Of a DNA stretch of 64,000 nucleotides, positions 9,412-16,667 are shown piece by piece (position 1 is the first letter of the stretch; each line of letters begins with the position of its first letter). Origin of the DNA: JABWAJ01 sp046153985 (GTDB lineage Bacteria; Bacteroidota; Bacteroidia; Chitinophagales; Saprospiraceae); the NCBI GenBank assembly GCA_046153985.1, contig JBJXFD010000557.1, positions 37,211-101,210 of the forward strand, read 5' to 3'. The notes under the pieces were generated by a model. It saw nothing but the letters and a program-made list of their open reading frames with translations, did no database searches and was not told the origin of the DNA. The translations under genes were made by a program, and so were the position numbers.

Positions 9412-9555
9412 TCATTCCCGGATCATTGACAAGTAAACGCCATTCAAATGCTCGAAGTCTGAATCTGTGGTAATGAATGTAAGGTCGAAAACATGAGCTG
9501 TAGCAGCCAGCCAAATGTCATTCTTACCCATGTTACGGGAAGAAAGTCCAATTAA
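9412..9555 (-). pseudogene. C-terminal fragment of a PIN-domain (VapC-like) toxin
   Basis: The minus-strand frame reads SRNMGKNDIWLAATA, then HVFDLTFITTDSDFEHL, ending at a stop at 9412. The NDxWIAATA and ITTDxDFxHL segments are the typical C-terminal PIN motifs of type II VapC toxins. Only about 47 of the usual 130 or so residues remain. The N-terminal part with the first acidic residues is gone, and a stop lies in frame just before the fragment. The fragment begins exactly at the stop of the 91-aa gene upstream, as if the toxin's 5' part was deleted. Confidence 0.8.
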
Positions 9556-9827
9556 TCAAGTAATTTACATAATTCTTCTGCAGAAGCCTCTTCCGAAAAT
9601 AAAGTTATTAAGGAGGAAATTTCTGCCTCTTTAACAGCAAAGTTACTGATGTCAAGTGGTCTTTTTGCAGTAGGCAAAATCAATGGTTGCCAGGCATCCG
9701 TATGAGAAGCATCTCCAGGAGAAGGAGTGATCGTAGCCCTCAACTTATGTGCCAAATCATATAACTCCTTGATTTCCTGATCATCAGGAATTCCATCAAA
9801 TTCGAAAATCAATCGTCTGGCTTGCAT
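9552..9827 (-). CDS. Hypothetical 91-aa protein, possible antitoxin remnant
   Basis: 91 aa, acidic, no family recognised. Its stop overlaps the VapC-like fragment that follows on the same strand. In VapBC loci the antitoxin gene usually precedes the toxin with such an overlap, so it may be a former antitoxin. The sequence lacks an obvious AbrB or RHH motif, so this rests on position only. Confidence 0.45.
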   Translation of the reverse strand: MQARRLIFEFDGIPDDQEIKELYDLAHKLRATITPSPGDASHTDAWQPLILPTAKRPLDISNFAVKEAEISSLITLFSEEASAEELCKLLD

Positions 9828-10214
9828 ATCTTTGTCTTTAAACTTTAAACGCAGCGGGCATAGTTGAAGTTCGACGTTTGTTATCCATCACAAGAATAAC
9901 AAATAGTTTTTAATTTTTAAAACAATATACAATTGCTTTTCAAAGCATCCAACCAATCCCCACGGATGGGAAAATAAAATCACCCCGATGGATCCCATCT
10001 TCAAATCCTTTTCTTGGTTATTTGTTATCGGTTACTGGTTATTGGTCAGAAGTCGTTGTTCGTTGTCGGTTGAGCGTTGTTCGTTCTATGCTCGCATCTT
10101 CAAATCTTCAAAACGTGTCCCGCATAACTTGTCCCGCATAACGGGAAGCGGGGTCCTCAAATCTTCAAATTTTCAAATTTTCAAAACTTGTCCCGCCCGA
10201 GCGGGGTCTTCAAA
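9828..10214. repeat. Non-coding stretch with TCTTCAAAT-type repeats
   Basis: No convincing gene in 387 bp. The left half is AT-rich without a clear signal. From about 10015 it holds GGTTATTGG-like repeats (also near 12120-12150). From about 10095 it holds tracts of CTTCAAATCTTCAAA and GTCCCGCATAAC / GTCCCGCCCGAGCGGG blocks up to the stop of the sugar transferase gene at 10215. The reverse complement of the same TCAAATCYTC family occurs before wzc and wza. Confidence 0.6.
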
Positions 10215-10886
10215 TCACCTCAACACTTCCGGTTTCTCCGGCAACCCCGGAAACACCCGATAAACCAATTCAGCATCAGGAAACACCACGACCCAGGCGG
10301 TGAGCAGTAACAATTTCAGGTCGGTGGCAAAAGACTGGTTTTGCAAATACCACAATTCCAACGCGCCTTTGTACGGCGCAATGTGGTGGGCATAAAACGC
10401 TTTCGGATCAATTCCGGGCCGCGAGAGCAGGCGCTCTTCGTCGCGAAAAACAATGGAACCAATGCCGGTAATGCCCGGGCGGGCATTGTAAATGACGGCA
10501 CGGATGGCGTCGGAATAGGCATTAAACCCCCTTTCATCCAGGGGGCGCGGACCGACTAAACTCATGTCGCCGGTCAATACATTGATGATCTGGGGCAATT
10601 CGTTGATTTTGGTTTTGCGCAAAAAGTGACCGGGGCCAGTCACCCGCGGGTCGCGGCGCAAGGTAATGGTGCCGCTGCCCATATTCGGGCTATTTTTGAG
10701 CATGGTCGCAAATTTCCAAATAAAAAAAGGCCTGTTGTGCTGGCCAATGCGTTTTTGGAAGTAAAAAACCTCCCCTTCTGCGGTCAATTTCAAAATAAGC
10801 GCTATCGGCAGCAGCAGCGGCGACAACAGCAGCAGCAGGATTAAAGCTGCCAAAAAATCGAAAAATCGCTTGATAAGTTGGTACAC
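10215..10886 (-). CDS. Initiating sugar (phosphoglycosyl) transferase
   Basis: 223 aa. Bacterial sugar transferases of the PglC/WcaJ-C family move a sugar-1-phosphate from a UDP-sugar to undecaprenyl phosphate at the inner membrane, starting repeat-unit assembly. The N-terminal hydrophobic membrane segment (about 9-33), KRIGQHNRPFFIWKF (45-59) and the family core NELPQIINVLTGDMSLVGPR are all present. It is the short form without the extra N-terminal helices of WcaJ/WbaP. It lies at the 3' end of the locus, 3 bp behind a 4,6-dehydratase and near a sugar reductase, which suggests an acetamido-6-deoxyhexose as first sugar. Confidence 0.88.
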   Translation of the reverse strand: MYQLIKRFFDFLAALILLLLLSPLLLPIALILKLTAEGEVFYFQKRIGQHNRPFFIWKFATMLKNSPNMGSGTITLRRDPRVTGPGHFLRKTKINELPQIINVLTGDMSLVGPRPLDERGFNAYSDAIRAVIYNARPGITGIGSIVFRDEERLLSRPGIDPKAFYAHHIAPYKGALELWYLQNQSFATDLKLLLLTAWVVVFPDAELVYRVFPGLPEKPEVLR

Positions 10887-10889
10887 GAA

Positions 10890-12107
10890 TTACATTTTCT
10901 GGTCGAGTCCCTTCCCCGTTTCCAAATGGTGAAACCCGGGCAGGGCCTCTGTTAAAACCCGGATGATGTCGGCTTTGCTGATTTCAGGCGCATCGAATAC
11001 GCGCTGTAAACGCCCAAACACTTCCGCAATCTGTGGCAAGGGCATGCCGGTTTTGCCGGTGATGACCCCCAGCGCCTCAAAACGCGCCCAATCTATCGTT
11101 TCACTTTCGGTGTAAAACTCTTCGAACGGCTTCTCTCCCGATGTATCCGACTCAAAATAGTACACCGGGTATTGACGGGAAATTGCCGGATCAAAAGCTA
11201 CAGCCTTCCGCTTGGCTTCTGCTTCGCTTTGGCAAAAATCCAGTTCCAGCCCCATCTCCCGAAGCAAAGCCGTTGCAATGTCACTGAAGGTCTTCATCTC
11301 CCCGGTTGCCAATTTCGGGAAAAAGATTTCGCCCGATTGGCCGAGGATGCAGGCCAGCAGGCAAAGTTGTCCGGATTCCTGCGGACTGACAAAATAGCGT
11401 TTTACGTCGGTCGGACTGGACAACGGCTGCTTTTTCAACAAGCGGGTCAAAAAACCGTCCGGCAGACTGCCATTGGAAAAAGCAACATTGGCAAACCGCG
11501 CGGTCGTCACCTTCATGGTAGATGCATAGCTCAGGATGACTTCTTCCATCAGTTTTTTGCTGGCGCCCATCACATTGACGGGATTCGCAGCTTTGTCGGT
11601 GGAAACGCAGAAAAAATGTTCCGGCGGGCGGGTGGCGATCAGCTCCAGCAATTGCTGTGCGCGAATGGCGTTATTAGCAATCATGGCTTCGATGGAATAC
11701 TGATCTTTTTCACTCCGCACGTGCTTGTGCGCCGCAAAATTGGCCACGATGTGAAACGGGCCTTCCTGCCGCCATATTTTTTCAAAAACCGGATCTGCAA
11801 AATTGATCGGGTAGGTTTTGTAATCTTCTGGTACTAAAAGTCCATCTGTGCTGCGCAAATCGCGGGTCAGTTCCGTCAGGCCGTTTTCGTTCAGGTCCAT
11901 GACATACAAGCTGCCGGGCCGAAACGGCAACAGCGCTTTGATGAAAGAACTGCCAATGGTGCCCGCTCCGCCAATGACCAGCACGGATTTACCCCCGATG
12001 GCCTGCTTCAACAACGCATCGTACTGTTCCAGGTCGCGCAAAAAAAAGCTTGTTTCGCGTCCGGTAACAAAGCGACTGATGAATTGATCTATTTGAAAAA
12101 AGTTCAT
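10890..12107 (-). CDS. Nucleotide-sugar 4,6-dehydratase (WbpM/PglF type, soluble)
   Basis: 405 aa. Expected to convert UDP-GlcNAc to the 4-keto-6-deoxy sugar. The Rossmann motif GGAGTIGS is at 46-53 and STDKAANPVNVMGASK is at 169-184. The position of the usual SDR tyrosine is Met (M180), the Ser/Thr-Met-Lys arrangement known from WbpM and PglF rather than the SYK arrangement of PseB/FlaA1. Unlike WbpM or CapD it lacks the N-terminal membrane domain. With the reductase at 12290-13270 and the sugar transferase at 10215 it probably makes the priming sugar (QuiNAc, FucNAc or similar). Confidence 0.82.
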   Translation of the reverse strand: MNFFQIDQFISRFVTGRETSFFLRDLEQYDALLKQAIGGKSVLVIGGAGTIGSSFIKALLPFRPGSLYVMDLNENGLTELTRDLRSTDGLLVPEDYKTYPINFADPVFEKIWRQEGPFHIVANFAAHKHVRSEKDQYSIEAMIANNAIRAQQLLELIATRPPEHFFCVSTDKAANPVNVMGASKKLMEEVILSYASTMKVTTARFANVAFSNGSLPDGFLTRLLKKQPLSSPTDVKRYFVSPQESGQLCLLACILGQSGEIFFPKLATGEMKTFSDIATALLREMGLELDFCQSEAEAKRKAVAFDPAISRQYPVYYFESDTSGEKPFEEFYTESETIDWARFEALGVITGKTGMPLPQIAEVFGRLQRVFDAPEISKADIIRVLTEALPGFHHLETGKGLDQKM

Positions 12108-12212
12108 ATCTCCAGGAGGGGTATTGGTTATCTGTTATTGGTTATTGGGAATGCCTACACATTCATTGTTTCCGTATCCCCGAAATCAACCTATGCTGGC
12201 GCGACTGCGGTA

Positions 12213-12230
12213 GCTGAGCGAAGTCGAAGC
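12213..12230. repeat. Dispersed GAGCGAAGTCGAA repeat, intergenic copy
   Basis: GCTGAGCGAAGTCGAAGC lies in the 182-bp gap between the dehydratase and reductase genes. The core GAGCGAAGTCGAA recurs, in frame, as a triplicated unit inside the reductase gene (12587-12658), and a related GTCGAAGTC motif opens the window. The rest of this gap shows GGTTATTGG-like and TTCAAAT repeats and no gene. Confidence 0.65.
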
Positions 12231-12289
12231 GCCGCCTCATGCCTTTCATTTTACAGGCTCCAACTTGCCTATCGCCAATCTTCAAATTT

Positions 12290-13270
12290 TCAAATTACCA
12301 AATCCCTCAACGCTGCTCCCGGCTCCCACCCCAATTCCCTGCGCGCTTTTCCGTCATCAAAAGTAAGCGATGTAGTGATTTTGTTCAATTTATCCGAAGT
12401 CAGCGGTGCAGGCAAGCCTAGTTTATGCATCAAATCGCCGCATTTTCCAAAAACCCGCGCTACCCAAAGGGGAATCCGCACCCGGATTTTACGGCCGCTT
12501 ACTTTTTCCAAGACCGCCTCAACCTCACAAAAAGTGGGATGAATACCGTCCGTCAAATTGTAAATTCCATCTTGGACGGCGAACGAACCGGATTCGACTT
12601 CGCTCACCGAACCGGATTCGACTTCGCTCACCGAACTGGATTCGACTTCGCTCACCGACCTGAGGAAAGCCGCCACATCCTGCGCCCCCACCATACTCTT
12701 TGCCGCAAAATTGTTTCGGATCGCCAAATAATAACCTTTCCGGATCGCCCGAATCATCGCACCGAGGTTGCCCGGCGGGTTTGGCGCTACCACTAAGGGC
12801 AAACGCAAAATCATACAACGAACATTCCGCTCCCCGCACCATTGCTGAATCGCGGCTTCTGCCAAAATTTTGCTTTCTGCATAGGGTGAAGTTCCCGACA
12901 AAGGGTGTTGCTCATCAATGTTTTCCCCGCTTTCCAGTCCGTACACAGCAACCGTACTGATGAAGACAAACAGCCGGGGCAACGCGGGGGCGCCTTCAAG
13001 GCCTTTGAGCAGGTTTAAGGTTCCCTGATAATTGACCGCATAAAACAACTGCGATTCTGATGTATTGCGTGGAATCTTATGCGCCATGCCGGCGTTGTGT
13101 ACCACCCGTTCAAAAGAATTGGTAAACTGTGGAATATCCCGTTCGAGGTTCACAACGAGCGCATTATCTGCGGAACGGCCTAATGTTGTCACCTCAAAAT
13201 GTTGAGATAATTCCCGGTAAAGAATTTTGCCGAGGAAGCCGGTTGCGCCGGTCAGGAGGAGGGATGCCAC
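12290..13270 (-). CDS. NAD-dependent sugar epimerase/4-reductase
   Basis: 326 aa, extended SDR fold. TGATGFLG at 7-14 binds NAD(P); Y130 and K134 in SPYAESK are the catalytic pair. Homologues of this kind (WbpV/WreQ-like) reduce the 4-keto group of UDP-4-keto-6-deoxy-GlcNAc to give QuiNAc or FucNAc before transfer to the lipid carrier; that fits the neighbouring dehydratase and sugar transferase but is inference. Oddly, residues 205-229 are three copies of an eight-residue (VSEVESGS-like) unit, an in-frame insertion of a dispersed DNA repeat between core and substrate-binding segments. Confidence 0.83.
   Translation of the reverse strand: MASLLLTGATGFLGKILYRELSQHFEVTTLGRSADNALVVNLERDIPQFTNSFERVVHNAGMAHKIPRNTSESQLFYAVNYQGTLNLLKGLEGAPALPRLFVFISTVAVYGLESGENIDEQHPLSGTSPYAESKILAEAAIQQWCGERNVRCMILRLPLVVAPNPPGNLGAMIRAIRKGYYLAIRNNFAAKSMVGAQDVAAFLRSVSEVESSSVSEVESGSVSEVESGSFAVQDGIYNLTDGIHPTFCEVEAVLEKVSGRKIRVRIPLWVARVFGKCGDLMHKLGLPAPLTSDKLNKITTSLTFDDGKARRELGWEPGAALRDLVI
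12587..12658 (-). repeat. Triplicated 24-bp repeat inside the reductase gene
   Basis: Units at 12587-12610, 12611-12634 and 12635-12658 (plus-strand ACYGGATTCGACTTCGCTCA plus CCGA); two are identical and the third differs by one base. The core is the reverse complement of the intergenic GAGCGAAGTCGAA repeat at 12213-12230. It is in frame and adds 24 residues. Confidence 0.92.
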
Positions 13271-13593
13271 TACCCCCGCAACGCTTTCACAAATCCCACT
13301 TCCACTTTCGCCAAAGCAGCAATCCGGGCATCCGAAAACTCAGGGAATTCCAGTAGCAATGCCAGAACAACTTCACGGGCTTTCAGTTCAATGCCTTGCT
13401 CTTTTCCAAGCTTGATGCCTTGCTCTTTTCCAAGCTTGATGCCTTGTTCTTTTCCAAGCTCGATACCTTGCTCTTTTCCCTTCTTAATCAGCATATCATA
13501 CGTACTCATAGCCAATTGTTTTACAGGTGATGGTGTTTTTTCGACCAAACCATCCTTCGCTGGCGCGAGGCTCCGGCCCTTATCCTGTCCCAT
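13270..13593 (-). pseudogene. Truncated C-terminal copy of an Rpn-family gene
   Basis: An open frame of 107 codons, of which about the last 92 (from roughly 13548) match the C-terminal end of the intact Rpn protein at 13803-14828, including AMSTYDMLIKKGKEQG, the GKEQGI(E/K)L repeats and the tail FSDARIAAL.KVEVGF. The nuclease core is missing. The first 15 or so codons come from flanking repeat and MITE sequence, so the ATG at 13593 is probably not a native start. The stop overlaps the start of the reductase gene. It could still be translated as a short helical protein, but reads as a decayed duplicate. Confidence 0.75.
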
Positions 13594-13773
13594 AAAATAA
13601 AAACCCCGAAGGGGTGCTATGATTATAGAAAAAAGGCACGAAATCGTCGGGCAAAACCCCGAAGGGGTGGCATAATTTCACCCCTTCGGGGTTTAAAAAC
13701 ACGCAATTGCCATCATTTCTATAATCATGTCTTCCCTTCGGGAATTTTATGGGACAGGATAAGGGCTCCGGCC
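13569..13773. mobile_element. MITE-like palindromic element with target-site duplication
   Basis: The 20-bp terminal repeat CTTATCCTGTCCCATAAAAT (13579-13598) is repeated inverted and perfectly at 13744-13763. The 10-bp sequence GGCTCCGGCC directly flanks both ends (13569-13578 and 13764-13773), as expected for a target-site duplication. The 185-bp element has no coding capacity. Further inverted parts follow inside: CCCGAAGGG and ATGATTATAGAAA near each end, and a strong central hairpin (16-bp arms 13654-13669 and 13679-13694, 9-nt loop). It sits between an intact and a truncated Rpn gene. Confidence 0.82.
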
Positions 13774-13802
13774 TCGTGTCTACTATTTATGTGGCTCTGC
13801 CA

Positions 13803-14828
13803 CTATCCCCGCAACGCCTTCACAAACCCCACTTCCACTTTCGACAAAGCAGCGATCCGGGCATCCGAAAATTCAGGAAATTCAAGTAGTAATGCCAGGA
13901 CAACCTCGCGGGCTTTCAGTTCAATGCCTTGCTCTTTCCCAAGCTCTTTTCCAAGCTTGATACCTTGCTCTTTCCCAAGCTCTTTTCCAAGCTTGATGCC
14001 TTGCTCTTTGCCAAGCTCGATGCCTTGCTCTTTGCCAAGCTCAATGCCTTGCTCCTTGCCCTTTTTAATCAGCATGTCATAAGTACTCATAGCCAAGTCT
14101 TTTATTGGTGGTGGCGTCTGTTCTACCAATTTCGCCCAATCTTCATCGCTAAATTCGGTTGTTACCAGCATATAAACAAGGATTCTTTCAGGATATTTTT
14201 TTTCAGGATGTGTAACTTCAATACCTTCCAAACCATAAAAAAGGAACAGGAAATTGCTCTGAAGATATTCCTTTTCTCCCTGATGCTTCAAGGATAACAA
14301 TACATTGATCAAAAAATGTGCTTTTAACCTTAGTATCACTTCGTCATCCAACCTCGACAAATCCGTAAGCAGGTAATCGAACGCAGGCAGATAAGGCCGA
14401 AGCGATTCATCCCAATCTTCAAAACTGTCGCTGAACTGCTTGAGTTCCCACCTCGTTTTCCCGTGATACACGATAATCGGCACAATCAGCGGCAACGACT
14501 TCTTTTCCTCAACGGCTCGCTCCCACACTTCGAGCATGTACCGCATCAACTGCAAATGCGGATAGGTCTGGGGCGTACTCTTGTGTTCGAATAGAAACGT
14601 GATATACGCTGATCCCTTGCTCTTTAAAGGACACCGGTAAATGATGTCGGAAATATGAGCTTGCAGTTTACGGCTCACAAACGAGCCTTCTACCCGCTCA
14701 ATCGCCTCAAAATGAAGCTTTTCTGCCAGTTCTTTAGGCAGAAAATTGCGCAGATAATCCAGCGCAACTTCGGGAAGGCCAAAGCTTTGCCGAAAAAAAT
14801 GATCGTGCGGATGCCGGGGTTTTTTCAT
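13803..14828 (-). CDS. Rpn-family recombination-promoting nuclease/putative transposase
   Basis: 341 aa. Classic YhgA-like (PF04754-type) Rpn protein: the opening PHDHFFRQSFG (8-18), ISDIIYR (about 59-65) and ITFLFEHKS (about 76-84) give the D / E-x-K type catalytic core. Rpn proteins of E. coli stimulate RecA-independent recombination and cut DNA. The C-terminal third carries GKEQGIEL-type repeats (about 256-300) encoded by near-identical 24-bp units, and ends in the same tail as the truncated copy at 13270. It interrupts the polysaccharide locus. Confidence 0.85.
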   Translation of the reverse strand: MKKPRHPHDHFFRQSFGLPEVALDYLRNFLPKELAEKLHFEAIERVEGSFVSRKLQAHISDIIYRCPLKSKGSAYITFLFEHKSTPQTYPHLQLMRYMLEVWERAVEEKKSLPLIVPIIVYHGKTRWELKQFSDSFEDWDESLRPYLPAFDYLLTDLSRLDDEVILRLKAHFLINVLLSLKHQGEKEYLQSNFLFLFYGLEGIEVTHPEKKYPERILVYMLVTTEFSDEDWAKLVEQTPPPIKDLAMSTYDMLIKKGKEQGIELGKEQGIELGKEQGIKLGKELGKEQGIKLGKELGKEQGIELKAREVVLALLLEFPEFSDARIAALSKVEVGFVKALRG

Positions 14829-14859
14829 GTGGGAGTGGATTTATTCCCGGCAATAATAA

Positions 14860-14892
14860 CAAAAAGTATGTAAATTTAAAAATTAAACACAA
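14860..14892 (-). promoter_or_regulatory. Possible promoter of the Rpn-family gene
   Basis: On the minus strand, TTG (14892-14890) is followed after 21 nt by TACTTTTTG (14868-14860), 31 nt before the ATG at 14828. This resembles the Bacteroidota TTTG / TAnnTTTG promoter with one extra base in the -7 box. Confidence 0.35.
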
Positions 14893-15416
14893 TTTATTTT
14901 TTTATCAACAAAGAAGAGAACTGAGTGCTGGCTTTGCATACAATGCCCGTGCATCTGCCTGAAGTTCTGCTGGAATTTAGCCGATTGCTCTCTGCGCCTG
15001 GTTTCTTTTTACTTTTTGTAGCCCAAAAAGTAAACAAAAAGGCTTGTCGCCATAATGCGCCTTGGTTTTCAGGTTTAAAAGTCGGGATAACCAACGGTTG
15101 ATCTTTAACCTGGCACTAGGTTGGCTCCTCGGCTCGCCGCTGATTTTTGCCTGGTTTTCAGACTTAAGATTACGGTTGGATCTGTCTGCTGGTCCTTAAT
15201 CAACCAACTCAAAGGTATCTAACAGGCAAAAATAGGCGCCCTCTCCCGCAACCCAGCCCACTGCGAGCCGATACGCCTTTCGGGGCGCTGTATGGCGACT
15301 CCCATGCGACAAGATTGCAGGTTCCAATGAAGTGCTAACAAGCTCGTTTTCATAAGTGGTGTATCTCAACAATCATCATTCATCAATAGTCAATCATCAA
15401 TAAAAGAGGTAAGGTA
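14893..15416. repeat. Non-coding, repeat-like intergenic region
   Basis: About 520 bp without a credible gene. At 15008-15034 a perfect 11-bp stem (TTTACTTTTTG / CAAAAAGTAAA) with a 5-nt loop stands in a segment around 14985-15070 that reads like a widespread Bacteroidota intergenic repeat. Further on are TAACCTGGCACTAGG-like and GC-rich parts (15235-15305), then AATCATCATTCATCAATAGTC repeats up to the stop of the glycosyltransferase gene. Short open frames here have no initiation signals or homologous feel. Confidence 0.5.
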
Positions 15417-16667
15417 TCAACCCTCCTCAATCACGCCAAGATAAACCTCCGCCAAATACCGGATGCTGTGGTGCTTCGTAACGTATTCGTAGCCCAACCG
15501 CCCCATCCGCTCCCGCTCATCTGCCTGCATATTGTACAATTGCATCACGCCCTGCACAATCGCCTCCGCCGATTCAGGCCGGACGAGAATGCCGCAACCC
15601 GACAATTCCACCGGGTCTTTGATGTAATTATTGGCGTCTAAAACTGGCTTCCCGGCCAGCATGTAATCAAAATATTTGTTGGCGGAAACGCCGTGTTGGA
15701 ACAAGGGCGAATCGTTCCGGCCCACAAAACAAACGTCAAAATGTTTCAGCATGGCCTGTACCTGGTTTTTCCGGATTTTGGGTACAAACGTGATGTTGGT
15801 CAGGTCTTTGGATTTGCTTTCCAGTTCGGCTTTTAAATAGCCATCCCCGACCAGCACAAAATGAACCGCTTCCTGTTCCTTCAGCAGGCGCGCCGCTTCC
15901 ACAAAGGATTCCAGCGCATTGGCCAAAGCCATCGTCCCGGTGTAGCCAATGATGAATTTATCGGGAGGGATTTGCTGAACGAGCCCTGCTTCCAATGCTT
16001 CATCCACCAGCAGGTCCGCTTCGATGCCATTCGGGATGTAGTGGAACGAAACGGGTTTTCCAGCCACTGCCTCGATGTGTTTCCGGGCATTGGGCAACAG
16101 GGATACCACCTTGTCGGCGTACCGGTAGCCCATTTTTTCAAACCACCCAATGAACAGCACCGCCGGATGGTATTTGGACAATTCGGCCAAATAAACCAGC
16201 GAAAGCGGCCAGATGTCCCGGATTTCAAAAAGCACCCGAAGCCCCGGAATCCGCCTTTTCAGCAGCAAGGCGCTTAAAATCGAAAAAATCGGCATGGACG
16301 ACACGATGATGGCGTCCGGCGTCCCGTATTGTTTGTCGCGTATGCGGAAAACGCGCCAGGCAAAAACCAGCATACTCCAAAAGCGCAGGATGGATTGCGG
16401 ACGGTAATGCGGCACCTTCACCCAGCAAAATTCTATGCCGTTCACCAACTGGTGCGTGTACCGGCCCTTCGTCTCCGGAAGTAGTTTAAACATGTGGTTG
16501 TAAGAACCGGAAAACAAAACCACGCGGTACCCGGCTGCCATCCAGTACCGGGCAAAATAATAGTGCCGTTCTCCCCAGCCGGATTCCGGGTGCCCGGCAA
16601 ACTGGTTGAACACCCAGATCGTTTTTGAAGCGCCCTGCTTCACACTTGCTCCGATAAAATCCTGCAA
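15417..16667 (-). CDS. Family 4 glycosyltransferase (WbuB-like)
   Basis: 416 aa, GT-B fold. The sequence resembles WbuB-type enzymes that add an acetamido-deoxyhexose to a lipid-linked acceptor: IWVFNQFAGHPESG near the N-terminus, FEIRDIWPLSL near 140, IIGYTGTMALANALE near 235, and a C-terminal E-rich nucleotide-binding region with FQHGVSANKYFDYMLAGKP. It is soluble and probably membrane-peripheral. The start at 16667 overlaps the 2-epimerase gene by 28 bp; no later Met precedes the conserved N-terminus, so the overlap is probably real. Confidence 0.82.
   Translation of the reverse strand: MQDFIGASVKQGASKTIWVFNQFAGHPESGWGERHYYFARYWMAAGYRVVLFSGSYNHMFKLLPETKGRYTHQLVNGIEFCWVKVPHYRPQSILRFWSMLVFAWRVFRIRDKQYGTPDAIIVSSMPIFSILSALLLKRRIPGLRVLFEIRDIWPLSLVYLAELSKYHPAVLFIGWFEKMGYRYADKVVSLLPNARKHIEAVAGKPVSFHYIPNGIEADLLVDEALEAGLVQQIPPDKFIIGYTGTMALANALESFVEAARLLKEQEAVHFVLVGDGYLKAELESKSKDLTNITFVPKIRKNQVQAMLKHFDVCFVGRNDSPLFQHGVSANKYFDYMLAGKPVLDANNYIKDPVELSGCGILVRPESAEAIVQGVMQLYNMQADERERMGRLGYEYVTKHHSIRYLAEVYLGVIEEG

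Noticed and set aside
13391..14082. Plus-strand frames rich in CSFPSLMP repeats
   Set aside because: They are translations of the 24-bp repeats of the Rpn genes on the other strand.
14894..15094. Minus-strand open frame of 66 codons with FWATKSKKKPGAES
   Set aside because: It spans a hairpin and reads like a widespread intergenic repeat of Bacteroidota rather than a gene.
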